Part shown: piece by piece, positions 36,418-49,575 of the stretch
Layout: each line of letters opens with the position of its first letter
Position numbering within the stretch: position 1 is the stretch's first letter
From: Luminiphilus sp.
GTDB lineage: Bacteria; Pseudomonadota; Gammaproteobacteria; Pseudomonadales; Halieaceae
NCBI GenBank assembly: GCA_016779445.1
Contig: JADHNP010000001.1
Span: 24,951-88,950 of the forward strand
Length of the DNA: 64,000 nt
Direction: 5' to 3'
Position numbers and translations under genes: made by a program
The notes under the pieces: model-generated
What the model was told of the DNA's origin: nothing
Databases searched by the model: none
What the model saw: the letters and a program-made list of their open reading frames with translations, nothing else

Positions 36418-36419
36418 CC

Positions 36420-37709
36420 GTGGCTTCTGCACGAGCAACCGCAGCCAAGGTTATCCGCCGCGTGCTCGAAGGCGAGTCACTCCATCGGTTGTTGCCCAGC
36501 GTGCTTGACGGCATTCAACCACCGAGTCGCGCGCTCTGTCAGGAGTTGATCTACGGCTCTTTGCGAGAATGGCCCTTGCTCGCGCCGCTGTCGCGACAAT
36601 TTTTAAAAAAACCGCTACGCAGTAAGGATGCCGATATTCAGGCGCTTATCTGCATCGGCCTCTATGAACAATCGCATCTAAAAACACCCGCACATGCTGC
36701 CCTTTCCGAAACAGTAAATGCTGCCAAAGATCTGAAAAAACACTGGGCTACCGGTCTGGTAAACGGTGTGCTGCGCAACCATCAACGACAAGGTATTTCT
36801 CTTAAAGCACTGAGTCCCGCCCAACGCGCCGCTTTACCCGACTGGCTCTATAATCAATTAGTAACGGAATATGGGGACGGGATCGAGGGGATCGCCGCGG
36901 CCTCTCGTAGCCGGCCGCCAATGGTCTTACGGGTGAACACACTCAAAATCTCCCGGAGTGATTACCTCACTGCTCTCACTGCGGTGGGCATTGACGCCGA
37001 GATTTGCCAGAGGCTCGGCACGGGGATTATCCTCAGTCGCGGTGTCGATGTTTTCACACTGCCGGGCTTTTCGGAAGGATGGGCCAGCGTACAGGACCGG
37101 TCAGCTCAACTCGTAGCGGGACTCATCAACCCGCAAGCGGGAGAGCGTATTCTTGACGCCTGCTCAGCGCCTGGCGGGAAAGCCTGTCACCTGCTTGAAT
37201 ATCAACCGAACATTGGTGAACTGGTAGCCTGCGATATCAGCGAGACCCGATTGATGCGGGTTGCAGAGAACAGCGCTCGACTTGGCCTACCCCTTAAAAT
37301 GGTTAAGGCGGACGCTAAAGATTTGCCACCAGCGATAATATCGTTCCCCTTCGATGCCATTCTTGCAGACGTGCCGTGCTCGGCCACCGGGGTCATGCGC
37401 CGAAACCCTGATGTGAAACTGCACCGTCGCGAAACAGATCTGGAGGGCTTTGCCGAGCAGCAACTTGCCATCCTGCGGGGACTTTGGCCCGCATTAAAGC
37501 CAGGGGGTCGCCTGCTTTATGTTACATGCTCAATTTTGCGCGCCGAAAACGATGATGTCATCCGCGCGTTCTGTGAAGAGCCTAGCGTGGAAGTCACGCC
37601 TCTGCCGCTAACAGAGGGCGTTCGTTGTGAATATGGATGGCAAACACTGCCGCAAGTCGACGACGGTGACGGCCTGTATTTTTCACTTTTGAAAAAACAG
37701 TACGCCTAG
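36420..37709 (+). CDS. rsmB: 16S rRNA m5C967 methyltransferase
   Basis: SAM-dependent methylation of C967 of 16S rRNA. An N-terminal NusB-like domain is followed by a Rossmann methyltransferase: DACSAPGGKACHLLE binds SAM, DVPCSATGVMRRNPD and YVTCSI hold the two cysteines used in catalysis. The track start (GTG 36387) lies inside fmt; the GTG at 36420, three bases after the fmt stop with GAGGG upstream, gives 429 aa, a typical length for the family. Confidence 0.96.
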   Translation: MASARATAAKVIRRVLEGESLHRLLPSVLDGIQPPSRALCQELIYGSLREWPLLAPLSRQFLKKPLRSKDADIQALICIGLYEQSHLKTPAHAALSETVNAAKDLKKHWATGLVNGVLRNHQRQGISLKALSPAQRAALPDWLYNQLVTEYGDGIEGIAAASRSRPPMVLRVNTLKISRSDYLTALTAVGIDAEICQRLGTGIILSRGVDVFTLPGFSEGWASVQDRSAQLVAGLINPQAGERILDACSAPGGKACHLLEYQPNIGELVACDISETRLMRVAENSARLGLPLKMVKADAKDLPPAIISFPFDAILADVPCSATGVMRRNPDVKLHRRETDLEGFAEQQLAILRGLWPALKPGGRLLYVTCSILRAENDDVIRAFCEEPSVEVTPLPLTEGVRCEYGWQTLPQVDDGDGLYFSLLKKQYA

Positions 37710-37808
37710 CTTTTCTTCGCGCACTTACGAACGTGACTAATCCACATGGCGTGTCGGGTTTGACATAGTTTATGGTGTGGCCGGGTCTTTGGGAGGATCC
37801 TCAAGCCG

Positions 37809-39185
37809 GTGAAAATCATTATCCTCGGAGCAGGTCAGGTAGGCGGCACACTCGCTGAGCATCTGGCTGATGAGCAAAACGACATCACCGTCGTCGACGA
37901 GCATGCGGCGACGCTGAAGCGCCTGCAAGAACGGTTGGATATCAGAACCGTCCTTGGTAACGGCGCCCACCCCTCCACGCTGCTCAATGCTGGAGCAGAA
38001 GATGCTGACATGCTGGTTGCAGTAACAGACAGCGATGAAATCAATATGCTGGCCTGCTCTGTCGCTTTCACTCTGTTCCGCACGCCCACCAAAATCAGTC
38101 GCATTCGCTCCGCCAAGTACCTGTCTGAACAAACCGCACTATTCAAGTCGGGCGCCATTCCCGTGGACGTGATTATTGGACCCGAGCAACTGGTCACCAA
38201 AAATATAGAGCAGCTAATTGCTAACCCCGGTTCACTGCAGGTGCTCGACTTTGCCGAGGGCCGCATCAGATTAGTCGCGGTCAGAGCGCTGGCGGGGGGA
38301 CCAATCGTTGGTCGTGAGCTGCAGGAAATTCGAGAACACATGCCCCGAGTGGACACCCGGGTCGCTGCTATTTTCCGCAGCGGCGGTGACCCCATCATTC
38401 CTCAGGGCTCGACGGTAGTAGAGCCTGATGACGAAGTCTTTTTCATCGCGGCTCGTGAACATATTCGCTCCGTCACCGCCGAACTAAGAACAATCGATAA
38501 GCCCTATCATAGAATCATGATTGCCGGTGGCGGCAATATCGGTTCGACGCTGGCAGAACGCCTTGAAAAACACTATCAGGTCAAAGTGATCGAGCGCTCG
38601 TATGACCGTTGTCGAGTGTTGTCTGATCTCCTAGAAGACACGCTCGTTCTTCATGGCAGCGGGAATGAGCCACTGTTATTGCAGCAGGAAAATATCGAGA
38701 ACACCGATGTCTTTTGCGCCCTGACCGACAACGATGAATCAAACATTATGATGTCGATGCTCGCCAAGCGGCTGGGCGCCAAAAAGGTAATTACCCTGAT
38801 CACTAATGCGGCTTACATTGATCTGATCGGCGACGATATTGACATCGCCATCTCCCCTCAACAAATCACGATTAGCAGCCTTTTGGCGCACGTGAGAAAA
38901 GGCGACATCGGCAATGTCCATTCGCTCAGGCGAGGTGCGGCCGAAGCAATTGAGCTGACCGCTCACGGGGATGCGAATTCATCCAAAGTCGTGGGCAGAC
39001 GCCTTGATGAATTGCATTTGCCAACGGGCGCCACGGTGGGGGCAATACTGAGGGGCGATGAAGTGCTGATTGCCCACGATCATATCGTGGTAGAAGAAGA
39101 TGATCATGTCATTCTGTTTCTTGCAGACCGCTCGCAAATATCGGCTGTCGAAAAACTCTTTGCAGTAGGCTTCGGCTTTATCTGA
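37809..39185 (+). CDS. trkA: Trk potassium uptake regulatory protein TrkA
   Basis: Peripheral NAD-binding subunit that gates the Trk potassium transporter. Two RCK units are visible: ILGAGQVGGTLAEHLAD at the N-terminus and IAGGGNIGSTLAERLEK in the middle (about residue 235), each followed by a TrkA-C domain. 458 aa is typical. The start is GTG with GGAGG some 12 bases upstream. It overlaps trkH by one base (TGATG). Confidence 0.96.
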   Translation: MKIIILGAGQVGGTLAEHLADEQNDITVVDEHAATLKRLQERLDIRTVLGNGAHPSTLLNAGAEDADMLVAVTDSDEINMLACSVAFTLFRTPTKISRIRSAKYLSEQTALFKSGAIPVDVIIGPEQLVTKNIEQLIANPGSLQVLDFAEGRIRLVAVRALAGGPIVGRELQEIREHMPRVDTRVAAIFRSGGDPIIPQGSTVVEPDDEVFFIAAREHIRSVTAELRTIDKPYHRIMIAGGGNIGSTLAERLEKHYQVKVIERSYDRCRVLSDLLEDTLVLHGSGNEPLLLQQENIENTDVFCALTDNDESNIMMSMLAKRLGAKKVITLITNAAYIDLIGDDIDIAISPQQITISSLLAHVRKGDIGNVHSLRRGAAEAIELTAHGDANSSKVVGRRLDELHLPTGATVGAILRGDEVLIAHDHIVVEEDDHVILFLADRSQISAVEKLFAVGFGFI

Positions 39186-40633
39186 TGCAGTTTGCGATGG
39201 CCTTCAAAATCATCGGCGTTTTGCTGATGTTATTCAGCAGCGCCATGCTGCCCTCCCTATTTCTCTCCGTCATTCATCGTGATGGCGTGGAATCCGCCTT
39301 TGCCACCGGCTTTGGCATGACATTGCTGGCCGGCATCTTGCTTTGGTTGCCAACCCGCAGCCTAAAAAGGGACTTGAACATTCGCGATGGATTCTTGGTC
39401 ACGGCGCTTTTCTGGTTGGTGTTGGGTGTATTTGGCGCCATTCCTTTCTGGCTCATTCCATCACTTAATCTGTCTGGTGCGGCGTCAGTTTTTGAATCAA
39501 TATCCGGACTGACCACTACTGGAGCCACAGTGATAACGGGGCTGGATGCGTTGCCTCAGTCACTTCTCCTGTATCGGCAGTTACTGCAGTGGCTAGGCGG
39601 TATCGGCATCGTTGTGCTTGCTGTTGCGGTACTGCCGATGCTGGGTATTGGGGGTATGCAGCTGTATCGCGCTGAGAGCGCCGGCCCCTCGAAAGAAAGA
39701 AAATTAACGCCCCGAATCACCAGCACCGCCAAAGCGCTCTTTGGCATCTATTTGCTGCTCACCATTGCCTGCGCTGCTTCCTATTTCTTTGCAGGAATGA
39801 CCGTTTTCGATGCCATTTGTCACGCATTTTCGACCGTCGCAATCGGTGGATTTTCGACTCACGATGCAAGTCTCGGTTACTACGATCAAAATAGCATCTT
39901 ACTGATTAGTTCATTTTTTATGGTGGTCTCAGCAGTCAATTTTGGATTGCATTTCATCGCCATTCAGCGTCGCGATATCCGGGTTTATACCCACGATTCA
40001 GAAACCGCCTTCTTCTTAACCGTAATCGCGCTGGCCACCTGCGTAATTTGCGTCTTGCTGGTACTTACCGAAACGTTCAATGTGGAAGACAGCCTGATCC
40101 ATGGACTATTCCAAACAATCTCCATCGCCACCACCACCGGTTTCACCACACAAGATTTTTCCATATGGCCATTATTTTTACCTGTATTGCTGCTAATGCT
40201 GAGCTTTATGGGCGGATGCGTAGGGTCAACTGGCGGTGGCATGAAAGCGATGAGAATCCTGCTTATTTTTCGTCAGGGAGTGCGCGAACTCAGGCAGCTA
40301 CTGCATCCGAATGCCATCATTCCCCTCAAGATTGACTCGCGGCGCGTACAAACCGAAATCATCAGCGCAGTGTGGAGTTTTTTTGCTGTCTATATGTTTT
40401 GCTTTGTATCCATATGGCTTGCTCTACTCGCGACGGGACTGGACTTCCCATCCGCGTTTTCTGCCGTAGCCGCCACCTTGAATAATTTGGGGCCGGGGCT
40501 CGGCAAAGTGGCCAGTAACTACGCTGGCGTCAGCGAAGCCGGAAAAATTATCCTGTGCCTGGCTATGCTCATGGGGAGGCTTGAGGTCTTCACTCTTCTC
40601 GTGCTGTTCACTCCAGCATTCTGGCGCCATTGA
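39185..40633 (+). CDS. trkH: Trk potassium transporter membrane subunit
   Basis: Inner-membrane K+ channel-like subunit of Trk, 482 aa with many hydrophobic helices. The pore-loop pieces ESISGLTTTGATVI, FSTVAIGGFSTHDAS, ISIATTTGFTTQDF and AVAATLNNLGPGLG are the four filter-region repeats of the TrkH/KtrB family, with a conserved glycine in each. Translationally coupled to trkA. Its end is near that of convergent djlA. Confidence 0.96.
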   Translation: MQFAMAFKIIGVLLMLFSSAMLPSLFLSVIHRDGVESAFATGFGMTLLAGILLWLPTRSLKRDLNIRDGFLVTALFWLVLGVFGAIPFWLIPSLNLSGAASVFESISGLTTTGATVITGLDALPQSLLLYRQLLQWLGGIGIVVLAVAVLPMLGIGGMQLYRAESAGPSKERKLTPRITSTAKALFGIYLLLTIACAASYFFAGMTVFDAICHAFSTVAIGGFSTHDASLGYYDQNSILLISSFFMVVSAVNFGLHFIAIQRRDIRVYTHDSETAFFLTVIALATCVICVLLVLTETFNVEDSLIHGLFQTISIATTTGFTTQDFSIWPLFLPVLLLMLSFMGGCVGSTGGGMKAMRILLIFRQGVRELRQLLHPNAIIPLKIDSRRVQTEIISAVWSFFAVYMFCFVSIWLALLATGLDFPSAFSAVAATLNNLGPGLGKVASNYAGVSEAGKIILCLAMLMGRLEVFTLLVLFTPAFWRH

Positions 40634-40667
40634 GCAGACCAACCACGGCGGCACCTACACAGGTCCG

Positions 40668-41477
40668 TTATTTCAGCCCGCGAGATTGCTGTATCACTTC
40701 ATAGGCCGCCGTAATTTCCTGCGCACGTGCGGTCGCGACCCTTAGGAGCTCATCTGGCACACCCTCTGCAATGAGCTTATCTGGATGGTTTTCGCTCATC
40801 AATTTGCGGTAACGGCGCTTCAACTCACTATTGGATGCATCAGGCGCCAATCCAAGCGCGGCATAAGCCGTATCCAGCCCAGAAGGCTCATTAGTAGTTG
40901 CTCGCTGTCGACCACCCTGCTGCTGGTATGCGCGCTGTTGGAATTGCGCCTGGGCATTGATCATCGACAGAAGCTGATCAATCTCTCTCTGAGGAACGGA
41001 AAGCAATGCGGCTATCTGGTTCAAAGCAGTCCGCTCAGCGGAGGACAGCGTGCCATCGGCAAGAGCGATACCGACCAGAAATACCAATAAGGTGTGCTGT
41101 GCCTGCCGACGCCCACCAAGACATTCTTTAAAGCGGGACACCGTAAGCGATGGATCAAAGCCTGACACCGATCCCGCTTTGAAATGCGAGATCGCTGTTC
41201 GGCGTTGCTCGGCGTTGAGTCTAAGTTGCACAAATAACGTTTCGGTTTGCGCTATTTCAGCCTCAGAAACTCGGCCATCAGATTTTGCGACATATCCCAG
41301 AAGGGTGAAGGTCGTCTCAAAAAACTGCGCCCGCATAAGGTGCACAGCATCAGGACCCGACAGCTGCAATGCTCGCCAAAGACCTCGATCAAAGGCATGT
41401 CCCAACACCAGTCCGAATAACAAACCAACTGGGCCAAAAGCCAAAAATCCGATTGCGCCCGCGAGGAGCTTGCCCAT
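40668..41477 (-). CDS. djlA: DnaJ-like membrane co-chaperone DjlA
   Basis: Inner-membrane-anchored co-chaperone that stimulates DnaK. N-terminal membrane span (GKLLAGAIGFLAFGPVGLLFGLVLG), a TerB-like central domain, and a C-terminal J domain with the essential HPD (SENHPDKLIAEG). The track start 41597 lies inside lpxL; ATG 41477 gives 269 aa, normal. It follows lpxL by eight bases. Confidence 0.95.
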   Translation of the reverse strand: MGKLLAGAIGFLAFGPVGLLFGLVLGHAFDRGLWRALQLSGPDAVHLMRAQFFETTFTLLGYVAKSDGRVSEAEIAQTETLFVQLRLNAEQRRTAISHFKAGSVSGFDPSLTVSRFKECLGGRRQAQHTLLVFLVGIALADGTLSSAERTALNQIAALLSVPQREIDQLLSMINAQAQFQQRAYQQQGGRQRATTNEPSGLDTAYAALGLAPDASNSELKRRYRKLMSENHPDKLIAEGVPDELLRVATARAQEITAAYEVIQQSRGLK

Positions 41478-41485
41478 TACCTGCC

Positions 41486-42439
41486 TCACTTGGGGGCGTC
41501 GCTCTCGTCCAGCAACGGTGAAGCAGCCCAGTTGTAGTAGTCCACTTGCCCATAAGGCTGAACGCGGAACCGCTTGTACTGCCACTGATACTGGCACTCG
41601 TTATCCATGATCAGCTTTTCCACACCCAGGTTGATAGCTGCAAGCGCTTCTTTAGGGTCGTCACTATAAACCCCTTGCTCCGCTGCTCGGTAAATGGCCC
41701 TAAAACCAGTGGGCGTCCGCAGCACCGCACCCATCACCGCGGCTGCCCCAGAGCGCTTGATCAAGTTATACGCTAACGTTCCTGTGAAACACTCGACACC
41801 AAAAAACGGCGCATTCAAACCGCCATTCAACTCGCGCGGCACCTGATCGGGCAAAATACCTGTGATACCACCACCGCGCACTGTACGAAGGAGCTCGGCG
41901 AGTCCGCGAGGTGTCGTGGGTACCAGCCTGCCACCCAGGCGTTGTCGACCCTTATGAACGAGCCGATCGAGCTTTTTCAGTGCAAGCGGCTCATATAGCG
42001 CAACAAGGTTACCTTGTGTCGCAAGATGCATCCCCAGCAACTCCCAATTGCCCAAATGAGGACCTAATACTATGACCCCCTGACCTGAGGCCAGTGGTTG
42101 TTTGATGCACTCCAAGCCGTCGACCTCGATCAACGGCGCAATATCCTCCCAGGGGTGTATCCATAGTCGACCCATCTCTGCCATCAATTCTGCAGTGGAC
42201 CGCACACTTTGTTTAGCAATGTGACGTCTTTGAGTCGGCGTCCAGCTGGGATAAGCCAGCTCAAGGTTTCTGATAGCCACGCGCCGCATACGGGCATTGA
42301 AGCAATAAAGTAGAGAACCTATTGACCTGCCGAGCGAACGCGCCGATGTGAGCGGGAGTAATCGCGTAACAGTCATCATCAGATGAATGAGCAAAATAAC
42401 TGTCCATTCCACCCAGACAGGTTTTTGTGAGGCAGCCAT
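41486..42439 (-). CDS. lpxL: Lipid A biosynthesis lauroyl-type acyltransferase
   Basis: Inner-membrane enzyme that adds a secondary acyl chain to Kdo-lipid A precursor. N-terminal hydrophobic segment, then LGPHLGNWELLGMH with the HxxxxE catalytic motif, and TGILPDQVPRELNG later. 317 aa matches the LpxL/LpxM family. Which acyl chain is used cannot be told. Operon with djlA. Confidence 0.9.
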   Translation of the reverse strand: MAASQKPVWVEWTVILLIHLMMTVTRLLPLTSARSLGRSIGSLLYCFNARMRRVAIRNLELAYPSWTPTQRRHIAKQSVRSTAELMAEMGRLWIHPWEDIAPLIEVDGLECIKQPLASGQGVIVLGPHLGNWELLGMHLATQGNLVALYEPLALKKLDRLVHKGRQRLGGRLVPTTPRGLAELLRTVRGGGITGILPDQVPRELNGGLNAPFFGVECFTGTLAYNLIKRSGAAAVMGAVLRTPTGFRAIYRAAEQGVYSDDPKEALAAINLGVEKLIMDNECQYQWQYKRFRVQPYGQVDYYNWAASPLLDESDAPK

Positions 42440-42535
42440 AAAGAATGATTTTCTGCAGGTAATCTTCCGGAAAAGTGATTATGAAATAGGCATCGCAGTT
42501 ATACTAACCTTTCATACTGATTTTGGGCTGTTTCC

Positions 42536-43480
42536 GTGGTTCCCGCGACATTTCAAGACGTAATCCTGCGATTGCAGGACTATTGGGCTGGCCATGGATG
42601 CGTTGTGCTGCAGCCTCTGGACATGGAGGTAGGCGCAGGCACCTTTCATCCAGCGACCTTCCTACGCGCCTTGGGACCAGAAAACTGGAATGCAGCGTAT
42701 GTGCAACCCAGTCGAAGGCCCGCAGATGGCCGGTATGGTGAAAACCCCAACCGCCTGCAGCATTATTATCAGTTTCAGGTCGTCATGAAGCCGTCTCCTG
42801 ATGATTTTCAGGCGCTTTATCTCGGCAGCCTCTATGCACTGGGTCTCGACCCATTGGAACACGACATCCGCTTTGTTGAAGACAACTGGGAATCGCCAAC
42901 GCTGGGGGCCTGGGGTCTGGGCTGGGAAGTCTGGCTAAACGGCATGGAGGTCAGTCAATTTACTTATTTTCAGCAAGCCGGTGGCTTGGAGTGTTACCCG
43001 GTCACCGGTGAGCTGACCTATGGCCTTGAGCGCATTGCTATGTACTTGCAAGACGTCGAATCTGTGTACGACCTCGTTTGGGCAGACCTGCCGTCCGGTG
43101 CTGTGACCTATGGCGATGTCTATCATCAGAACGAAGTAGAGATGTCCTCTTATAACTTTATGGAGGCCGATGTCGATAATTTATTCTCACAGTTTGAATT
43201 CTATGAGCGTGAAGCGAACAGGCTGGCAGAAAAAAAGCTCCCTCTGCCCGCATACGAATACGTTATGAAAGCCTCTCACACCTTTAATTTACTTGACGCT
43301 CGCCACGCTATCGGCGTCACAGAACGCCAACGTTATATCCTTCGCGTACGCACATTGGCGCGGGCAACAGCCAAAGCCTATGTGGCGGCTCGAGGCGCGC
43401 TAGGATTTCCCATGGCCGACGCTGATCTCGCCGCTTCCGCATTGGCCAGCCTGGCGCAACAAGGCGAGGCGTCCGCATGA
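42536..43480 (+). CDS. glyQ: Glycyl-tRNA synthetase alpha subunit
   Basis: Catalytic class II subunit of the tetrameric bacterial-type glycyl-tRNA synthetase. [45 protein letters not shown] is the motif-2 region, with [22 protein letters not shown] following. 314 aa. GTG start; there is no in-frame ATG nearby. Overlaps glyS by four bases (ATGA), as in most genomes. A weak -10 (TATACT at 42500-42505) lies upstream. Confidence 0.97.
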   Translation: MVPATFQDVILRLQDYWAGHGCVVLQPLDMEVGAGTFHPATFLRALGPENWNAAYVQPSRRPADGRYGENPNRLQHYYQFQVVMKPSPDDFQALYLGSLYALGLDPLEHDIRFVEDNWESPTLGAWGLGWEVWLNGMEVSQFTYFQQAGGLECYPVTGELTYGLERIAMYLQDVESVYDLVWADLPSGAVTYGDVYHQNEVEMSSYNFMEADVDNLFSQFEFYEREANRLAEKKLPLPAYEYVMKASHTFNLLDARHAIGVTERQRYILRVRTLARATAKAYVAARGALGFPMADADLAASALASLAQQGEASA

Positions 43481-45552
43481 GTACTGAGGACCTGCTGTTC
43501 GAACTGGGCACAGAGGAGCTTCCTGCTGGCGAGATTTCAGGTATGGCAGCCGCTCTGGTTGATACGGTTACGCGGGATCTCACACAGTACTCTCTGCACT
43601 ATTCCAGTGTGGAACAGTTTTCGACCCCCAGGCGCCTGGCCGTTTTAGTGCGGGACGTCGCCGTCCGTGGGGCCGATCAGGAACGACACGTTGTTGGCCC
43701 TCCTTTAAGCGCTGCGCGGGATAAGCAGGGTCAGTGGACGCCCGCAGCCGAGGGTTTTGCAAGGAAGCAAGGCATCGATACCTCGGCGCTCACTATTTCG
43801 GAAGAAAATGGCATAGAGCGCATTGCCGCTCACGTGATCCAAACAGGCGCCGCAGCGCGAGATGTAATTCCCGAGATCATCAAAAATGCTGTCAGTACAA
43901 TACCGGTATCAAAGCGCATGCGATGGGGTCTCTCGAGAGACGAGTTTCTTCGCCCGGTGCAATGGCTGTTGCTGCTTTTCGGAGAAGAAGTGCTGCCCTA
44001 TGAGCAGTTTGGCCTCATTAGCGGCAGGGAAAGTCGTGGACACCGCTTTCACCATGACAAACCTGTCTCTCTTTCGAGAGCCAGCGATTATTCATCCCTG
44101 CTTCGCAATGCGAATGTCATTGCAGATGAAGCAGAACGTAAGCGAATCATCACCGAGCAAGTCACGGCCCTTGTCACAACCGAAGAAACTGTCGCCCTAT
44201 CCGATGAGCTGCTTAACGAGGTAACCGGTCTTGTGGAGTGGCCCATTGCATTGCGCGGGAGCTTTGATCCGACCTTTTTGGAGGTCCCGGAAAAAGCACT
44301 CATTTCCGCGATGAAAAACCATCAGAAATACTTCCATCTTCACGACGCCAACACCGGTGCCTTACTGCCCGCATTTATTACCATCGCCAATATTGACAGC
44401 AAAAACCCTGCCCGGGTGATTGCCGGCAACGAGCGGGTGATCCGGCCTCGCCTTGCCGACGCAGCGTTTTTCTTCGCTAATGACAAACGCATTACTCTGG
44501 CATCGCGGCAGTCACGATTAGCCAGTGTCGTCTTTCAACAACAGCTGGGCAGCCTGCTCGACAAATCCGGGCGCATGACAAATCTAGCCGCTAATCTGGC
44601 CAAGAAAATTGGGGCCGATGGCGGGGTGACATCGCGAGCAGCGGCACTCGCCAAATGCGATCTGGTGTCAGAAATGGTGCTCGAATTTCCTGAGCTGCAG
44701 GGCAGTGCCGGTGCTAACTACGCCCTCAACGACGGTGAGCCTGCGCCTGTCGCACAGGCGATCGAGGAGCATTATCTCCCGCGCTTTGCCGGTGACAGCT
44801 TGCCAACATCTGCAGAGGCAAGCGCACTCGCTTTAGCAGACCGGCTAGATACACTGGTGGGGATTTTCGGTATCGGGGAGCCACCGACCGGATCAAAAGA
44901 TCCTTTTGCACTCCGTCGCGCATCTCTCGCAGTGATTCGTATTCTGATCGGTCTTGAACAATCCGTATCATTGCATGACTTACTCGACTTTGCTCGGGAT
45001 CAGCACACCGCGTCGCTTGCACAGGACAGCGCAAACTCGGTGCTGAACTACATTTTCGAGCGGCTAGACAATTGGTATGCGGAGCGGGGTGTATCGGGCG
45101 ACGTCGTCCGAGCCGTGCTGGCATCTAGCGAGAGTGACCTATTTGATATCGACTTGCGAATCCACGCATTGGCAACGTTTTCTGCTACTGAAACTGCGCA
45201 GCAACTGGCCGCTGCCAATAAGCGCGTCGCCAACCTACTCGCAAAAGCCGAAACAGATGACTTCCCGGCGCCGGATGCGACAAAATTTGACGAAGAGGCA
45301 GAGCACTCACTGCACAACATGGTGCTCGCGACCCGAAAGGCCCTCAACCCGTTAATAGCGGATCGAGATTACACATCAGCGCTAAACGAATTGGCGACCC
45401 TGAGGCAACCGGTTGATGATTTTTTTAATGCGGTGATGGTAAATGCGCAAGATCCCGATGTGCGACTTAACCGACTCGGACTTCTTAACATGTTGCGAGG
45501 ACTGTTCACACAAATCGCCGATATAGCCCTCCTCTCTTCAGGGGCTGAATGA
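43477..45552 (+). CDS. glyS: Glycyl-tRNA synthetase beta subunit
   Basis: tRNA-recognising subunit. N-terminal [15 protein letters not shown], the HHD-like RGHRFH and [10 protein letters not shown] pieces and the late anticodon-binding domain with the [10 protein letters not shown] end are characteristic. 691 aa is normal. Coupled to glyQ upstream and to rmuC downstream by four-base overlaps. Confidence 0.97.
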   Translation: MSTEDLLFELGTEELPAGEISGMAAALVDTVTRDLTQYSLHYSSVEQFSTPRRLAVLVRDVAVRGADQERHVVGPPLSAARDKQGQWTPAAEGFARKQGIDTSALTISEENGIERIAAHVIQTGAAARDVIPEIIKNAVSTIPVSKRMRWGLSRDEFLRPVQWLLLLFGEEVLPYEQFGLISGRESRGHRFHHDKPVSLSRASDYSSLLRNANVIADEAERKRIITEQVTALVTTEETVALSDELLNEVTGLVEWPIALRGSFDPTFLEVPEKALISAMKNHQKYFHLHDANTGALLPAFITIANIDSKNPARVIAGNERVIRPRLADAAFFFANDKRITLASRQSRLASVVFQQQLGSLLDKSGRMTNLAANLAKKIGADGGVTSRAAALAKCDLVSEMVLEFPELQGSAGANYALNDGEPAPVAQAIEEHYLPRFAGDSLPTSAEASALALADRLDTLVGIFGIGEPPTGSKDPFALRRASLAVIRILIGLEQSVSLHDLLDFARDQHTASLAQDSANSVLNYIFERLDNWYAERGVSGDVVRAVLASSESDLFDIDLRIHALATFSATETAQQLAAANKRVANLLAKAETDDFPAPDATKFDEEAEHSLHNMVLATRKALNPLIADRDYTSALNELATLRQPVDDFFNAVMVNAQDPDVRLNRLGLLNMLRGLFTQIADIALLSSGAE

Positions 45553-46919
45553 ACACAGATCCACAATTTTTAGTGGGCCTTTTGGCAGCAGGCACTGTCG
45601 TGCTTCTGCTCGGGATAATCATTCTGAGTCGCGGCAGACAAGAACTGATGTCGCTCCGGGAGTCGTCAACAGAGCAGCGGACGACAGCCAATCTCGCAGA
45701 AGAGCGAGCAAGATCCTTAGAGGCAGAAGTCTTATCGCTTAACAAAGAGCTAGCAACGTTAACCGCGCAGTTAAGCGCACAGAGCGCGACCCTTGCGGAG
45801 CGCGAAGCCAGCCACCAAAACCAAATGAAATGGCTGGAGGAGTCGCGCACTGCGCTCCGATCTGAGCTGGAAGTAGTAGGTCAGAAGCTACTCACATCCT
45901 CCGGTAAGGCCCTTGAAAGTACCAACCAAAAAAGCTTAGACAGCTTATTGAAGCCGCTCGCAGAAAAAATTGATCAATTCCAGACACGGGTTAATCAGGT
46001 TCACACTGATATGGTTGGCAACAACGCCTCTTTATCCGAACAAATCAAGCATCTCCAGTCAGTCGGATTATCCATGTCAGATGAGGCCCACAATCTGACG
46101 CGCGCTCTGAAAGGCGACAAAAAGTTGGTGGGAAACTGGGGTGAAGCCCAACTAGAAAAGACGCTCGAACTCGCCGGTTTACGCCGAGGAGAGCATTACG
46201 ATGCTCAGGTCACCGTGAAAGATTCGCGGGGAGACAGGCACGTGCCGGACTTTGTCATCCGGTTGCCGGAAGGGAAAAACGTGGTCATCGACAGTAAGGT
46301 GTCGCTGGTGGACTACGAACGCGCAGTTACTGCCGAATCAGATGGCGAACGCGCGAGCGCCCTAGAAGCCCACGGTAAAGCCGTCCGCAATCATATCGAC
46401 GCGCTGTCTGCGAAGGATTATGCCAACCTGCCCGGGATGGACAGCCCAGATTTCGTACTGATGTTTATGCCAGTAGAGCCCGCTTACATCGAAGTCATGC
46501 GCAGCCAGCGCGGACTTTTCAACCATGGATACCAAAAGAATGTAGTGCTGGTATCGCACACCACACTCATGCCGATTCTGCGAACGGTCGCCAACTTGTG
46601 GATGATTGAGCATAGTAATCGCGAGGCCCGGGAAATCAGCGATCGGGCGGGCGATATTTATAATACGGTTTGTTTGCTAGGCGATCGACTGCAGGCGCTG
46701 GGGTCGTCCATCTCCACTGCGACGCAAAAATACAATGAAACCCTGCGAGCGGTTCAGGGTAAACAGGGGCTGGTAGGAAAAGTCGCCCGCTTCCAATCAC
46801 TTTCAAAGAAAGCTAACAAAACTTTCCCAAAAACACTTGCGCCGATTGATCCAGAAATCGACCACGTCGCCCTCGAGACTCTCCAGCAGTCGGAACAGCA
46901 GCCTGCATCAGAGGACTGA
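45549..46919 (+). CDS. rmuC: DNA recombination protein RmuC
   Basis: Membrane-anchored protein thought to limit inversion-type recombination. One N-terminal hydrophobic helix (LVGLLAAGTVVLLLGIIIL), a long charged coiled coil (about 30-150), then the RmuC nuclease-like core with DRHVPDFVIRLPEGKNVVIDSKVSLVDYERA. 456 aa is typical. The ATG overlaps the glyS stop, a link I do not know to be functional. Its end is 31 bases from convergent gyrB. Confidence 0.93.
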   Translation: MNTDPQFLVGLLAAGTVVLLLGIIILSRGRQELMSLRESSTEQRTTANLAEERARSLEAEVLSLNKELATLTAQLSAQSATLAEREASHQNQMKWLEESRTALRSELEVVGQKLLTSSGKALESTNQKSLDSLLKPLAEKIDQFQTRVNQVHTDMVGNNASLSEQIKHLQSVGLSMSDEAHNLTRALKGDKKLVGNWGEAQLEKTLELAGLRRGEHYDAQVTVKDSRGDRHVPDFVIRLPEGKNVVIDSKVSLVDYERAVTAESDGERASALEAHGKAVRNHIDALSAKDYANLPGMDSPDFVLMFMPVEPAYIEVMRSQRGLFNHGYQKNVVLVSHTTLMPILRTVANLWMIEHSNREAREISDRAGDIYNTVCLLGDRLQALGSSISTATQKYNETLRAVQGKQGLVGKVARFQSLSKKANKTFPKTLAPIDPEIDHVALETLQQSEQQPASED

Positions 46920-46950
46920 CAGCCCCGAGCCGAGGCCGCGCAAAAATGGC

Positions 46951-49392
<2,442 letters not shown>

Positions 49393-49575
49393 TTAACCTT
49401 TTCTGATGTGCGCCTGTTATTTCGTCGATCAGCCATCAAGCCCGCAAAATCGGAAGACTCTCAGGCTGCTCCAAACCGCCCGGTGCCACACTTTATGAGC
49501 GGCCACCGTCTATTTCTGTTGCCAAGCAATCCATTAAACAACTCGGCACTTCGCGAAAAATACTCTTCAACTCAA